DNA of 64,000 nucleotides from Alkalihalobacillus sp. TS-13 (GCF_019720915.1 NZ_JAHKSI010000001.1:1364001-1428000); one strand, 5' to 3'; positions 16,045 through 26,584 are shown, counted from the stretch's first letter. The notes: generated from the sequence alone by a model not told the origin. Numbers and translations: made by a program.

Positions 16045-18843
16045 TTAACCTATAAAGTCTTCGAGGTCATCCAACAGTTCATCCATCTTCCCTTCCTGTA
16101 CCGGTACATCCGGGAGGGAACTGAGAAAAATCTTTCCATATTTTGTTGTGACGATTCGTCGATCGAACACAAACACCGCGCCATGATCGGTCGAGGAACG
16201 TACCAATCGTCCAAAACCTTGCTTAAACCGTATGATCGCCTGTGGAAGTGAAAGCTCCATGAAAGGGCTCTTTCCTTGTTTACGAAGCTGTTCGCTACGA
16301 GCTTCAATTACGGGGTTATCAGGCGGGTTGAATGGCAGACGCACGATAATCAGACAGGAGAGATCGTTGCCTGGTATGTCAACACCTTCCCAAAAACTGC
16401 TGGTACCGAAAAGTATGGCACGATCCAACTGCTTGAAATGCTTCGTCAACCTTGCCCGGCTACCGCTATCGATTCCCTGACCAATCAATGAAAAATCTTC
16501 TGGTTCTGCAAGCTCTTTAAATCGATGATATGTCTTTTTCAACATATCATAGCTTGTGAATAAGACAAGCATCCTCCCGTCTGTCACATGGGCTATTCTA
16601 TAAATTGATGCCGCAATCGTCGCTGCGTAATTTTCCGTTGAAACATCTTTGATCATCGGCAGGTCAGTAGGAATCATGATTTTCGCCTGATCACGATAAC
16701 TGAAAGGAGATTGGAGTTGAACAGATGCAGTTTCATCATTCATTCCAAGTCTTTTCCGAACAAAATCGAAACGGTTTCGTATCGTCAATGTCGCAGATGT
16801 CAAAATAACACTTCTTTTCTTTTCAAAGAACTCTTTCGAAAGCCTGGAGGAAATATCGATCGGTTGATTATAAATGGATACTGCATTCCTTGCACCGGCG
16901 GGATCCGTCTCAATCCAGCATACTTCTTCTTCATCACTACCAAGGAGCATATGTGCAAGCAGGTTTCGCTCCTCATCTAATTTATTGAGAAGACCACTGT
17001 AATCCACAAGGATCCCTTTTTGATAGACATTAAAATGTTCCTCATGATCCTGTGCTTTTTTGAGGAGATTACGACACTCACGGATGAGGTCATTAATCTG
17101 AAGCTGCACCCTTGCGAAAACTTCCTTCATTTCACCATACCAATCCTGGTCAACATCGAAATTGGTGAAACGGAAATTAATCTTTCCTACTTCCGATTTT
17201 TTTCGCCCTTTGGAAAGTACATATGTTTTGATCATACTGAAAAGCTGATCGATTTCCACCTTTAGATCTTTTAGGGCATCCGTAATTTTACTCTTATCAT
17301 AGGTAATGTCTACAGTATCCAATATTTCTGTAAGTTTCAAAAAGAGGTTGACTGTTGTTTCTTCTGAAGTCCCTAACCTTTCCAGTGTCCGATGAAACGC
17401 AAAATAATCAGTCTGCATACCGAAGTGATCACTTGCAACATCATCCAAGTGATGCGCCTCATCAATGACGACTTCCTTGTAAGAAGGAATCAACGAATGG
17501 TCATTCACAAGATCAGTAAAAAGCAATGCATGATTGGTTATGATGATATCTGCATCGTATGCTTCCCTTTTGGAACGATGATAGAAACACCTTGAAAACC
17601 AAGGGCACCTATGGTTTAAACACGAATTCGCGTCGCTTTTCACCTGATGCCAAAACAACTGACCCCCAGAAGGAAGATTCAATTCTTCAATATCCCCCTC
17701 TTCAGTCGTCGTCAACCAGACAAGCAACTGTGCTTTCGCAAGCAGAACATCATAATTATTATCATAAATTTGATCAAGTTGTTGCTCAAATTTTCGTAGA
17801 CATAGGTAATGGTTACGACCTTTCAATACACTTGCATTGAATTTGAATGGGATCATTTGCTGCAACAAGGGGATGTCCCGGTCAAGCAGTTGTTCTTGGA
17901 GCTGGACTGTATGAGTGCTTATGATAAGCGGACGACCTGTCTTTTTCGCATGAAGCAACCCTGGTATCAGGTATCCCAGTGACTTTCCGATTCCCGTTCC
18001 CGCTTCGATCATTGCGTGCCGTCCCTCACTTAGCGATTTTCCGACGACATCCATCATTTCAAGTTGTCCGTATCTTTTTTCGTAATTCGGCAATGTTTCA
18101 GCAAAACGTTCTTGAATATGTTGATGAGTCAGTGATTCATCAACATATTCTTCATCAAGAGCCACCTCTTTCATTTGCCTCAACACCAGTTGGCGGTACA
18201 CATCGAGGTCTGGCACTTCTTCCTCCAATTGCCCTAATTTACGATTGACACATTCTTGGACGAGATCCGCGACATCACTGTGCAGACCTTTAAGCAATGG
18301 ATGCAGACGCTGTAGTGTCAGTAAAGGTAGATGATCAAGGAGTTTCAATAATTCCACCAACAATAATCCAGTCGCCTCTGCATCAGAATCGGCTTGATGA
18401 GGTTGTGAATGATCCAATGCAAGGGATTCTGACAACTGGCTGAGTTTATACGAATCCAAATTAGGCATGAGGATACGTGATAACTCTACCGTATCGAGCA
18501 ACATCCCTGTCCATTCGAGATAACCTGCATTGTCCAGCTCTGCATTCAAAAAGGTCAAATCAAACTTGATGTTATGAGCAACGAGGCAAGCACCATCCAA
18601 AAGCTTTAATAGCTCTGGTGCCACTTCATCGAAAGTGGGCGCCTCATCCACTGTTGCTTGATTGATTCCAGTCAAAGAAGTAATGAAAGAAGGTATCACC
18701 ATCTCGGGGTTTACATATGTCGAAAATCGATCGATGATAGTACCGTTTTGGACGACCACCAAGCCGATTTGGATGATTTTATCTTTATTTTTTGGAGAAT
18801 GTCCTGTCGTTTCAAGGTCAAGGACAACATATTTATTGTTCAT
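16045..18843 (-). CDS. dinG: DinG, DEAD-type helicase with DnaQ-like exonuclease domain
   Basis: 932 residues, as in B. subtilis (931). The N-terminal exonuclease fold shows DLETTG (D9, E11), AHNIKFDLTFLN and HQADSDAEAT. A superfamily 2 XPD-like helicase follows, with Walker A AGTGIGKS and DEAH in VVIDEAHHLDD, and C-terminal LFGTSSFWEGVDIPG and QGFGRLVRS. Of the cysteines that bind iron-sulfur in E. coli DinG, CLNHRCPWFSRCFYH gives a plausible C-X5-C-X5-C set. Known Gram-positive DinG proteins are 3'-5' exonucleases. The start at 18843 has GAGGTGAAACC upstream. Confidence 0.95.
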   Translation of the reverse strand: MNNKYVVLDLETTGHSPKNKDKIIQIGLVVVQNGTIIDRFSTYVNPEMVIPSFITSLTGINQATVDEAPTFDEVAPELLKLLDGACLVAHNIKFDLTFLNAELDNAGYLEWTGMLLDTVELSRILMPNLDSYKLSQLSESLALDHSQPHQADSDAEATGLLLVELLKLLDHLPLLTLQRLHPLLKGLHSDVADLVQECVNRKLGQLEEEVPDLDVYRQLVLRQMKEVALDEEYVDESLTHQHIQERFAETLPNYEKRYGQLEMMDVVGKSLSEGRHAMIEAGTGIGKSLGYLIPGLLHAKKTGRPLIISTHTVQLQEQLLDRDIPLLQQMIPFKFNASVLKGRNHYLCLRKFEQQLDQIYDNNYDVLLAKAQLLVWLTTTEEGDIEELNLPSGGQLFWHQVKSDANSCLNHRCPWFSRCFYHRSKREAYDADIIITNHALLFTDLVNDHSLIPSYKEVVIDEAHHLDDVASDHFGMQTDYFAFHRTLERLGTSEETTVNLFLKLTEILDTVDITYDKSKITDALKDLKVEIDQLFSMIKTYVLSKGRKKSEVGKINFRFTNFDVDQDWYGEMKEVFARVQLQINDLIRECRNLLKKAQDHEEHFNVYQKGILVDYSGLLNKLDEERNLLAHMLLGSDEEEVCWIETDPAGARNAVSIYNQPIDISSRLSKEFFEKKRSVILTSATLTIRNRFDFVRKRLGMNDETASVQLQSPFSYRDQAKIMIPTDLPMIKDVSTENYAATIAASIYRIAHVTDGRMLVLFTSYDMLKKTYHRFKELAEPEDFSLIGQGIDSGSRARLTKHFKQLDRAILFGTSSFWEGVDIPGNDLSCLIIVRLPFNPPDNPVIEARSEQLRKQGKSPFMELSLPQAIIRFKQGFGRLVRSSTDHGAVFVFDRRIVTTKYGKIFLSSLPDVPVQEGKMDELLDDLEDFIG

Positions 18844-18994
18844 GGTTTCACCTCAAGAATCGAAGCAAACGAAGAAATCTTTCCTTTTTAACTGCATTCG
18901 TCTGCTACATATAAAGAAAACTCGGGAAAGCTAAGCCTTTCAGCTTATTTGCCCTTTTTAATGTGAGTTTTGATTTCATTTGACAGTATTATCT

Positions 18995-19306
18995 TAGCGA
19001 AATTCGCGACTAACACGTCCTGCGCCACCGGTTACTCGGCACAAAACTACAAGGATGGAGCGTAAGTCCGTGGTCTTGTGGAGAACGTCGAAGCATCACA
19101 CCTTGTGCAAGTGAGCTAGGAGGCTTGCGGAAGTAGGTCAAGACATAGAAGTGATGTCCATCTCAGCGACCAGTCACTTGAATCACTTCAGACTTTTCTG
19201 CGGCGGCAGGGGCCTCCTCGTCAGTCTTCCAGTGACCTACGTGACTAAGCAGGTCGCTTCCGCTTTTCGTTTGCCCGTAGAAAGGGAGCGAAATTTCGCA
19301 AAAATG
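18995..19306 (+). repeat. family R repeat, copy R4 (+)
   Basis: Fills the dinG-panD gap. Ends AGCGAAATTCGCGAC (left) and AGAAAGGGAGCGAAATTTCG (right). The interior uses the CACGTCCTGCGCCACCGGTT / AAACTACAAGGATGG module seen also at 54.4 kb, then the GAAGTGATGTCC module. It lacks the AACCAA...TTGGTT hairpin of other long copies. The remainder of the gap (18844-18994, 19307-19471) shows nothing I can name. Confidence 0.8.
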
Positions 19307-19471
19307 ATTAATAAGAGCACTTAATTGCCTTTAAAAAGCGGGTGCGCATGCAAAGATCGCACTCCGCTTCACTACCTTATCTCTTGTTATATTTTACGCT
19401 TTAACATTTGTTCGTGCAATGAAAGAAGATTGCTGCTTTCACAAAGAACCTTAACATTATACAAAATAAAA

Positions 19472-19490
19472 AGCTCTCACGTGGAGAGCT
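19472..19490 (-). terminator. panD terminator
   Basis: AGCTCTC (19472-19478) and GAGAGCT (19484-19490), with TTTTTATTTT following on the minus strand. It lies one base beyond the panD stop and ends the panBCD operon. Confidence 0.8.
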
Positions 19491-19491
19491 C

Positions 19492-19875
19492 CTATAGGAT
19501 TGTTGCTTCTGGTTCATATGATATCTGTTCGATGATCGTGTTGTTCTCATCCATAATCGCAACAGCTGGTTTATGGCTACGTGCTTCTTCCTCGGGAACC
19601 ATCACGTAATTCAAAATGATGATGACATCTCCAGTTTGTACAAGACGTGCTGCGGCTCCATTCAAACAAATCGTGCCGCTTCCCCTTTCACCAGCTATAA
19701 TGTATGTTTCGAAACGAGCGCCATTATTATTATTTACGATTTGCACCTTTTCGTTCGGAATCATACCAACAGCATCTAAAATATCTTCATCGATTGTGAT
19801 GCTACCTACATAATTGAGATTGGCTTCTGTAACTCTGGCTCTATGGATTTTACCTTTCAACATTGTACGTAACAT
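19492..19875 (-). CDS. panD: aspartate 1-decarboxylase (pyruvoyl enzyme)
   Basis: Makes beta-alanine for pantothenate. 127 residues, the family size. The proenzyme cleavage site is seen in [13 protein letters not shown], where Gly-Ser (residues about 24-25) is self-cleaved to create the pyruvoyl group. [21 protein letters not shown] is the conserved second half of the active site. It ends the panB-panC-panD run, 23 bases after panC. Confidence 0.97.
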   Translation of the reverse strand: MLRTMLKGKIHRARVTEANLNYVGSITIDEDILDAVGMIPNEKVQIVNNNNGARFETYIIAGERGSGTICLNGAAARLVQTGDVIIILNYVMVPEEEARSHKPAVAIMDENNTIIEQISYEPEATIL

Positions 19876-19898
19876 TGCCTGTCTTCCCCTTTCATTTG

Positions 19899-20747
19899 CT
19901 ATCGAACGGCCTCTATGATGATATTGTCGATTAAACGTGCGTTTTCAAAACGATATGCTACTGCGATGATGGTCTTTTGCCCAAACGAGTCGACAATCTC
20001 TAACTCTGGATAAGATAATAGTTCGACGTAGTCGATCTTTCCATATTCCAATCCATTCATTTGATCCAACATGTCTTGTCGGACTTCAGAAACCGTCGCC
20101 CCTTTTTTTGCTTTATCACTTGCTATTGTAAGGGCTTCAAAAAGTTTTGGAGCGATTGCCTTCTCCTTTTCGTTCAAGTTTACATTTCTTGAGCTCTTTG
20201 CGAGACCATCTTCTTCACGGACAGTCGGACACGTTATCAACTTAACCGGAAAAAAATACGAACGAATCAGGTCATCCACTACTGCAACCTGCTGTGCATC
20301 TTTCTGACCAAAGTAAGCCCGGTCAGGTTGGATGATATGGAACAATTTCGTCAGGACTGTCACGACACCATCAAAATGACCTGGTCTCTTTTCTCCGCAG
20401 AGTACTTCCGTCCTTTTTGTTACAACCAGTTTAGTCCCAGCATCATTTGGATACATTTCTTCATTGGAAGGATAGAAGAGTATATCAGTCCCATTCTCGC
20501 GTGCAATCTTCTGATCCCTTTCAAAATCACGCGGGTAGCGATCTAGATCTTCACTCGGACCAAATTGGAGGGGATTGACGAAGATACTCGTTACAACGAT
20601 ATCACATTCCTGAGAGGCGCGACGCATCAATGAAACGTGACCTTCATGTAAAAATCCCATCGTCGGAACAAACCCGATCGTCAATCCATTTTGTTTTTTT
20701 TCCCTCATGTACTCTTGCATTCTTTTCCTTGTTTCAATGATGATCAT
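19899..20747 (-). CDS. panC: pantothenate synthetase
   Basis: Joins pantoate and beta-alanine with ATP. 282 residues. Conserved signatures: [19 protein letters not shown] (the HxGH nucleotide motif), [29 protein letters not shown] and the KSSRNVNL loop (KMSKS-like). The start codon overlaps the panB end by 4 bases (ATGA arrangement), showing translational coupling. Confidence 0.97.
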   Translation of the reverse strand: MIIIETRKRMQEYMREKKQNGLTIGFVPTMGFLHEGHVSLMRRASQECDIVVTSIFVNPLQFGPSEDLDRYPRDFERDQKIARENGTDILFYPSNEEMYPNDAGTKLVVTKRTEVLCGEKRPGHFDGVVTVLTKLFHIIQPDRAYFGQKDAQQVAVVDDLIRSYFFPVKLITCPTVREEDGLAKSSRNVNLNEKEKAIAPKLFEALTIASDKAKKGATVSEVRQDMLDQMNGLEYGKIDYVELLSYPELEIVDSFGQKTIIAVAYRFENARLIDNIIIEAVR

Positions 20748-21580
20748 ATTTTTCCTCCGTAAAGGGATGCCAACTGTTCTTCTTTCATCGTGAAAGTATG
20801 TTTTTCTTCAGGAAAACGCCTTTCTTTTACTTCCTCGACGTAATTTTTTATCGATAATCCGATTTGTTCGGATACATTCGTATATTGCTTTACAAATTTC
20901 GGTACGCGATGTGCCCCGTAACCGATAAGATCGTGGTAAACCAAAACCTGACCGTCCGTCCCTATTCCCGCCCCGATTCCGATCGTCGGTATTGACAAAC
21001 GTTTACTTACTAATTCTGCAAGCTGACGGGGCACGCATTCCAACACCAATGCAAATGCACCTGCATTTTCAATAGCCAGAGCATCCTTGATCAATTTTTC
21101 CGCTGCTGCAGCATCTTTTCCTTGGACTTTGTAACCACCCAAAACGGCAACAGATTGCGGCGTCAATCCTAAATGACCTACCACAGGAACACCAGCATTT
21201 GTCAGCCGATCAATGACCTGGACTACGTCTCCCGCCCCTTCGACCTTGACTGCATCAGCATTTGCTTCTTGCATGAGACGGGCAGCATTTTTTAAGGCAT
21301 CAGATGTAGATGTATGATAACTCATGAAAGGCATATCAGTTACCACGAACGTTTTTGATGCCCCCCTCCTCACCGCTTTCGTATGATGGATCATATCCTC
21401 CATCGTTACTGGTATGGTCGAATCATATCCGAGTACGACCATACCAAGAGAATCACCCACCAAAATCATATCGACTTCTGCTTCTTCTGCAATTTTTGCG
21501 GAAGGAAAATCATAGCTTGTCAGCATCACGATTTTTTCATACTCTTCTTTCATCTTCTTAAAATCACCAATCAGTTTCAT
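20744..21580 (-). CDS. panB: 3-methyl-2-oxobutanoate hydroxymethyltransferase
   Basis: First committed step of pantothenate synthesis, adding a hydroxymethyl group from methylene-THF. 278 residues. [19 protein letters not shown] with Asp metal ligand, [16 protein letters not shown] and HLGLTPQS are the expected active-site blocks in TIM-barrel order. The start at 21580 has AAGGAGGAAAAG upstream. First gene of panBCD; unlike B. subtilis arrangements with birA directly upstream, a 570-bp gap with a terminator and a repeat lies before it, so it has its own promoter. Confidence 0.97.
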   Translation of the reverse strand: MKLIGDFKKMKEEYEKIVMLTSYDFPSAKIAEEAEVDMILVGDSLGMVVLGYDSTIPVTMEDMIHHTKAVRRGASKTFVVTDMPFMSYHTSTSDALKNAARLMQEANADAVKVEGAGDVVQVIDRLTNAGVPVVGHLGLTPQSVAVLGGYKVQGKDAAAAEKLIKDALAIENAGAFALVLECVPRQLAELVSKRLSIPTIGIGAGIGTDGQVLVYHDLIGYGAHRVPKFVKQYTNVSEQIGLSIKNYVEEVKERRFPEEKHTFTMKEEQLASLYGGKI

Positions 21581-21647
21581 ACTTTTCCTCCTTTTTCAAA
21601 ATCAGAGGCAGATGAAAGCGATGTATAATCTTTATGCATTGGCTTTG

Positions 21648-21725
21648 ATTGTTGATTGTAAGCGAAATTTGCAATACTCCTGCGGATCGCCCGCTGAAAG
21701 GGAGTGAATTTCGCAAAATCAACAG
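21648..21725 (+). repeat. family R repeat, copy R5 (+), minimal form
   Basis: A 78-bp element with only the two ends. Left GATTGTTGATTGTAAGCGAA; right GGAGTGAATTTCGCAAAATC then AACAGT. The junction TGCGGATCGCCCGCTGAA joins the CTCCTGCGGG and CCCGCGGAAAGGG modules directly, with the whole interior missing. It lies just upstream of panB. Confidence 0.8.
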
Positions 21726-21749
21726 TAGACACGAATGAGCCGTTGCATT

Positions 21750-21783
21750 AAAAAAACCTTCTTTCAGACAATGAGAAAGAAGG
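21750..21783 (-). terminator. terminator between birA and panB
   Basis: CCTTCTTTC (21757-21765) pairs with GAAAGAAGG (21775-21783); the minus strand continues with TTTTTTT. It can stop transcripts from the ypjD-birA operon before panB. Confidence 0.8.
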
Positions 21784-22152
21784 GAGTTAAAACGCTTACA
21801 AACTTTCATCCCTCTGTCCATGTCCTATGTTCGGATCAAGGCAGAACCATAACAATCACGAAATCAAAACGTATACACATGTCAATAAGTGCAGTTCGTT
21901 GATACGATACCGCCTATATGATCATTATAGCAGATAATGCACTACTGTGTTAAAAGAATACCTGATAATAACCAGGTGACTTAGCAGTGGCACAATTGAT
22001 TGATACAAGAGTCTAAATTTATACATCCACAAAAAGTGGACACCTAAGTCCTTCTAACTAGATGGCCACTAATTACTAATTCACTATATCATTCACGATT
22101 CTAGCCTCCCGGTACCATTAACAGTCAAAAGGATCAAATCGTGATGGTTTTC
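21784..22152. other. unexplained intergenic stretch below birA
   Basis: No ORF, and no R or S repeat seen. A small nested hairpin is present: ACCTG/CAGGT around TTATTATCAGG on the minus strand near 21960-21980, flanked by CACTGCT...AGTAGTG, then TATTCTTTT. This could be a second, weak birA terminator. The remainder is AT-rich and featureless to me. Confidence 0.4.
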
Positions 22153-23139
22153 TTAGGATTCTCGAGGGATATCAATATCTGCAGAGTACACACGATGTAT
22201 CGTTCCCTTGTCATCTTCCACTAATAGGACACCCTCTTCCGTAATCCCTTGAGCGTTTCCGTATAATTCACCTGTGATTGTCCGTACTCGTACCCGCTTT
22301 CCAAGACTTGCTGCCGAACCTTCCCATAATAGTTTGATCGGAGTAAAACCATGATCCAGATACAGATGATAAAGCTTCTCCATCTTTTCTAATATCGCGC
22401 GGACCAAATATGCCCTTTCAACTTCTTTTCCACTTGCAATCTTCAGAGATGTAGCAATAGCAGCAATGTCATCAGGGAAAGCGTCCTGAGGTGTATTGAC
22501 GTTGATCCCGATACCGATGATGACTGAATTGACTCGGTCTGCTTCTGCTTGAAGCTCTGTAAGGATGCCGACTACCTTCTTCCCATCAATCAAAATATCA
22601 TTCGGCCACTTGATTTGTGCATCAACCCCTGTGACTTCTTCAATCCCTTGCACGACGCTAACCGCAGCAAGCAACGTAAGCTGTGGTGTTTTTTGTGGAG
22701 GAATTTTCGGCCGCAGGATCACACTCATCCATACCCCGCTTCCTTTCGGAGAATGCCAGGCTCTTCCAAGTCTTCCTCTGCCGGATGTTTGTTCGTCCGC
22801 AATTACGATCGACCCTTCATGTGCTCCTTTCAGTGCATGCTGATGGGCAATCTCCTGGGTAGAGGCGACACTTTCTTCATAATGGATCTCATGACCGAGC
22901 TTTTTTGTGTCAAGTTGATGTTTGATTTCTCCTGGTATAAGGTTATTGGGTCTTGTGGTTATCCGATATCCCTTTTTTTGCACAGCTTCAACGACATACC
23001 CTTCTTTTCTCAGTTCCTCGATATGTTTCCACACAGCCGTTCTTGAACAACCCAACACTTCACTTAATTTCTGCCCAGACTTATAATTTTCTGTGTCTGA
23101 CAGGAGACTGATCAATCTTTCCCTTGTGGTTGTTGCCAT
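22153..23139 (-). CDS. birA: BirA, biotin-protein ligase and biotin repressor
   Basis: Attaches biotin to acetyl-CoA and pyruvate carboxylases, and represses biotin genes. 328 residues. The N-terminal winged helix (GQKLSEVLGCSRTAVWKHIEEL..GY) marks the bifunctional type. The ligase domain has the biotinyl-AMP loop DEQTSGRGRLGRAWHSP and IKWPNDILIDGKKVVGIL, followed by an SH3-like C-terminal domain. The ORF start overlaps the cca end by 28 bases, so the pair is translationally linked. The biotin biosynthesis operon is not in this window. Confidence 0.95.
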   Translation of the reverse strand: MATTTRERLISLLSDTENYKSGQKLSEVLGCSRTAVWKHIEELRKEGYVVEAVQKKGYRITTRPNNLIPGEIKHQLDTKKLGHEIHYEESVASTQEIAHQHALKGAHEGSIVIADEQTSGRGRLGRAWHSPKGSGVWMSVILRPKIPPQKTPQLTLLAAVSVVQGIEEVTGVDAQIKWPNDILIDGKKVVGILTELQAEADRVNSVIIGIGINVNTPQDAFPDDIAAIATSLKIASGKEVERAYLVRAILEKMEKLYHLYLDHGFTPIKLLWEGSAASLGKRVRVRTITGELYGNAQGITEEGVLLVEDDKGTIHRVYSADIDIPRES

Positions 23140-24302
23140 TCCTCAATCCACTCCTTCACTCCTGAGGGGGTGTTCTCAATCTTCCCCTCAATGACACCTC
23201 GCTCGATTTGTTCGATATACTCTGCAATCCAAGGACCTGGATTCCTTTTTAAAAATCGTTGCAGATCATTCCCATCCATTGCCAGTTCAGATCGGTTTTT
23301 GATAGGGAGCTGCGTATGTAAAGTTTCCAGATCCTCCTCTTCCAATTCCAGTTCGTCTCCAAGGAACCGCTTTACTCGTAGTACTGATTTTAGAACGTCT
23401 AAACCATACTTATAGATTGTTAGCATAGAAGCACAGTCGACTAGACCTTGAATAAGAGAAACAATCAGAACCGTTTTTGCCTTCACTTGATTCGGCAGTT
23501 TCCATACACGCAGCCATTCATTTGCATCCTCCACACTATTACGGATAAGAAATGCTGCCCAGCGTTCCTCGATGGATTTCAGGCTTCCCCATCGATATTT
23601 TCCAAGGTAGATTTGTAGATCGAACGGTCCTCCTGGCAAATGTTGATTCACTTTAGACTTTTCAAGCAAGTCCAGTGCGTGCTCACAATGCTCACCGCAC
23701 AGCATCTTTTCAAATTCATCCCGTATACGTTCGACTGAGATTTTTTTAAGAAGATAAGCATTTTCCACTAGTGCGGAATAGGTTTCTTCTTCAAATTCAA
23801 ATCCAAGTATCGATACAAAGCGGATTCCTCTCATCATCCTCAAAGGGTCTTCTTTGAACCTTTCTGCTGGTAAACCAACCGCCTTCAGAAGATTGTGCTT
23901 AATATCATCCTGACCGCCGTATGGATCGATTATACTCCCATAACGATCGAGAGCCAGGGCATTGATTGTATAATCCCGTCTCGAGAGATCTGCTTCGATC
24001 GAATGATGGAAATGGACTTCCGTTGGTCTGCGGAAGTCTTCATAACGGCCTTCTGTACGGAAAGTTGTCACCTCAAAGGATTGATTGCCATGCCGGACGA
24101 TGACCGTACCATGTTCAATCCCCACAGGAATCGTTTTCGAGAATATCCTTTGTACTTCATCAGGCATTGCTGACGTCGCTATATCAATGTCACCTGTTTG
24201 ACGTTCTAACAGACGGTCTCGTACGACACCTCCGACGATATAGGCTTCGAATCCATTATGCTCAAGTTCCTCAATAATTTCATTTGCAAGTGTAAAGGAC
24301 AT
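23112..24302 (-). CDS. cca: CCA-adding tRNA nucleotidyltransferase
   Basis: Adds or repairs the CCA end of tRNA without a template. 396 residues, class II. YIVGGVVRDRLLERQTGDIDIATSA holds the GG/RR and DxD motifs; RRDYTINALALD and EDPLRMMRGIRFVS follow (motifs B-D). The C-terminal half is helical, as in the body and tail domains. It begins 10 bases after bshA and overlaps birA, within the long ypjD-birA operon. Confidence 0.96.
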   Translation of the reverse strand: MSFTLANEIIEELEHNGFEAYIVGGVVRDRLLERQTGDIDIATSAMPDEVQRIFSKTIPVGIEHGTVIVRHGNQSFEVTTFRTEGRYEDFRRPTEVHFHHSIEADLSRRDYTINALALDRYGSIIDPYGGQDDIKHNLLKAVGLPAERFKEDPLRMMRGIRFVSILGFEFEEETYSALVENAYLLKKISVERIRDEFEKMLCGEHCEHALDLLEKSKVNQHLPGGPFDLQIYLGKYRWGSLKSIEERWAAFLIRNSVEDANEWLRVWKLPNQVKAKTVLIVSLIQGLVDCASMLTIYKYGLDVLKSVLRVKRFLGDELELEEEDLETLHTQLPIKNRSELAMDGNDLQRFLKRNPGPWIAEYIEQIERGVIEGKIENTPSGVKEWIEEWQQPQGKD

Positions 24303-24312
24303 TTTAAGTCTC

Positions 24313-25464
24313 CTATACCCGGACAGACTTCAGGCCGAGCGTTTTTGCATAAACTTCCAGATAATCATTCAAAATCATTTTCGAATGGAAGTGATTTTGA
24401 ACATGTTCCACTGCGTTTAAGGACATTTCCCGATGAAGTTCTTCATCCTGAAGGATTTCCAATGTCCTAGCAGCTATCTGCTCGATATTTCCTACTTCAC
24501 ATATGTAACCTGTCCTGCCCTCATCGATCACTTCAGGTATCCCACCGATATTCGTGCCGATTACCGGAACACCACAAGCCATCGCTTCCAAGAGAACCAA
24601 TCCAAAGCTTTCTTTTTCCGATAAAAGAAGTTTGACATCACTGATCGAGAACAATTCTGCAATGTTCTCCTGTTTTCCTAAAATGAGGACATCCTCTTGA
24701 AGGCCGAGTTCTTTCGATAATCTGCAAGCAACTGTCAATTCTGGTCCATCCCCGATCAACAAAAGTTTAGCAGGATGCTTTTGCCGAACCTTATGAAAAG
24801 TTCTCACAACATCTGGGACTCGCTTGACTGATCTGAAATTTGAAACGTGGATCAGGACCTTTTCATCTTGTTCGATTCCGTATTTGCTGCGGAGCTCTGG
24901 ATTATGCTTTCGTTGATATATTTCTTCATCAATGAAATTGTACACACAATCGATTTCTTTTTCTGTGCCGAAAAGAACCTTTGTTTGTTCGATGAGACTT
25001 TTTGATACTGCTGTTACTGAATCGGATTTTTCAATTCCGAATCGGATCAACTCACTTAAACTTGGATCATATCCTAAAACCGTTATGTCTGTACCATGCA
25101 ATGTCGTAACGATCTTAAGGTTCTCTCCGACCATCTGCTTGGCAAGATAAGCGCAGATTGCATGAGGGACAGCGTAATGGACATGCAGCAGATCAAGGTT
25201 TTCACGTTCAGCAATTTCAGCCATTTTACTAGCAAGTGTCAAATCGTACGGTGGATATCGGAAGACCGAGTATTGATTGACTTCAACCTCATGAAAGTGG
25301 ATGTTATGATAAAATTTTTCAAGCCGGAACGGAATGCTTGAAGTGATGAAATGGATATCGTGTCCTTCCTTAGCAAGCATCTTTCCAAGCTCTGTTGCGA
25401 CAACACCTGACCCTCCAATTGTCGGATAGCAAGTAATGCCGATTTTCAGTTTTTTCATATTCAA
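24313..25464 (-). CDS. bshA: BshA, bacillithiol glycosyltransferase
   Basis: Transfers GlcNAc from UDP-GlcNAc to L-malate, first step of bacillithiol synthesis. 383 residues, GT4 family with two Rossmann domains. [17 protein letters not shown] (N-terminal glycine loop), [21 protein letters not shown], and the C-terminal [20 protein letters not shown] with the donor-binding EX7E pattern are visible. Its stop codon region precedes cca by 10 bases and its start overlaps bshB1 by 4 bases. Confidence 0.96.
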   Translation of the reverse strand: MNMKKLKIGITCYPTIGGSGVVATELGKMLAKEGHDIHFITSSIPFRLEKFYHNIHFHEVEVNQYSVFRYPPYDLTLASKMAEIAERENLDLLHVHYAVPHAICAYLAKQMVGENLKIVTTLHGTDITVLGYDPSLSELIRFGIEKSDSVTAVSKSLIEQTKVLFGTEKEIDCVYNFIDEEIYQRKHNPELRSKYGIEQDEKVLIHVSNFRSVKRVPDVVRTFHKVRQKHPAKLLLIGDGPELTVACRLSKELGLQEDVLILGKQENIAELFSISDVKLLLSEKESFGLVLLEAMACGVPVIGTNIGGIPEVIDEGRTGYICEVGNIEQIAARTLEILQDEELHREMSLNAVEHVQNHFHSKMILNDYLEVYAKTLGLKSVRV

Positions 25465-26165
25465 TCTCCTAACAAATCATCGATCACAAGCGGACGTTTT
25501 GAGGAAAATCCTTCTGCACACTTAACACCTGCTTCTTTACCGAAAAGTGTATCACGTGCTTCCACAGCTTCGATGTAGCCGTTGTTCAACGGGGTTTCTA
25601 CACCTTCATCGCTTGCAATGAATTGACTTTTATACGCTTTCAAACTTTCCTTTTTCTTATCAGAAACTTCCGAGATATCGACAGTGAAATGTGGATGCTC
25701 ATAACCGTTGATGAAATAATAATACACTTTACCAACTCGGTGTGCTGGCAACTCTCCCTCAACCTGATACTTGCGTATACCAGCTGAAAAAACAGCTTCT
25801 TCGACTAATCGGCTGCAATTCCCGTGATCAGGATGACGGTCCACTGGATGAGGCAGAAAAACGATACTAGGTTTATATTTTCTTATAACTTGTGCGATTT
25901 TTTGGATGTATGATTCAGTCAAGCGTAAGCCCCGATCCGGAAGCTCCAGGTTGAGACGTCCTTGCAGCCCCATCACTTTAGCAGCCTTCGCAGCTTCTCT
26001 CTGACGAATCACTACATTACCGTTCGAAGAAAGTTCAGCCAACGTTAGATCACATATGCCAGTCTTGTATCCTTTTTGCGCATGAAGAATCAATGTCCCC
26101 GCCATACCAATTTCAACATCATCGGGGTGTGCACCAAACGCCAGGATATCGAGGTCTCCTGTCAT
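25461..26165 (-). CDS. bshB1: BshB1, bacillithiol deacetylase
   Basis: Zinc-dependent LmbE/PIG-L family enzyme that removes the acetyl group from GlcNAc-malate. 234 residues. The metal motif is in [16 protein letters not shown] (H-P-D-D) with the third ligand in [15 protein letters not shown]. It overlaps mgsA upstream and bshA downstream by 4 bases each, so the two bacillithiol genes are strictly coupled. Confidence 0.96.
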   Translation of the reverse strand: MTGDLDILAFGAHPDDVEIGMAGTLILHAQKGYKTGICDLTLAELSSNGNVVIRQREAAKAAKVMGLQGRLNLELPDRGLRLTESYIQKIAQVIRKYKPSIVFLPHPVDRHPDHGNCSRLVEEAVFSAGIRKYQVEGELPAHRVGKVYYYFINGYEHPHFTVDISEVSDKKKESLKAYKSQFIASDEGVETPLNNGYIEAVEARDTLFGKEAGVKCAEGFSSKRPLVIDDLLGD

Positions 26166-26575
26166 GATCTATCCTCCCGTTCATGAATCACTTTCCGCCA
26201 ATCGAAATCACCACGTCTTAGTGCATGGATGAACAATTCCGCACTAGCCATATTCGAAGCTAAGGGAATCTGATAGACATCACAAAGCCGTATAAGCGCA
26301 GCAATATCTGGTTCATGCGGCTGGGCTGTCAATGGATCCTTGAAAAAGATGATAAGATCCATTTTATCATCTGCAATCATCGCTCCGATCTGTTGATCCC
26401 CACCGAGAGGGCCGGACCTGAAACGGTGTACATCCAATCCTGTCGCTTCTGCGATTTTCATCCCAGTGGTTCCAGTAGCAAATAGGTTATGTTTTTTCAA
26501 AACAGGCTGGTAAGCGACTGTAAAATTGACCATATCCTGCTTCTTTTCATCATGAGCAATCAGTGCAATATTCAT
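26162..26575 (-). CDS. mgsA: methylglyoxal synthase
   Basis: Converts dihydroxyacetone phosphate to methylglyoxal, a bypass of lower glycolysis under phosphate limitation. 137 residues. [22 protein letters not shown] (phosphate-binding), [16 protein letters not shown] with the catalytic Asp, and [18 protein letters not shown] are all conserved. Bacillithiol takes part in methylglyoxal detoxification in Bacillus, so co-transcription with bshB1 and bshA is sensible (inference). Confidence 0.97.
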   Translation of the reverse strand: MNIALIAHDEKKQDMVNFTVAYQPVLKKHNLFATGTTGMKIAEATGLDVHRFRSGPLGGDQQIGAMIADDKMDLIIFFKDPLTAQPHEPDIAALIRLCDVYQIPLASNMASAELFIHALRRGDFDWRKVIHEREDRS

Positions 26576-26584
26576 AATCTTCCT

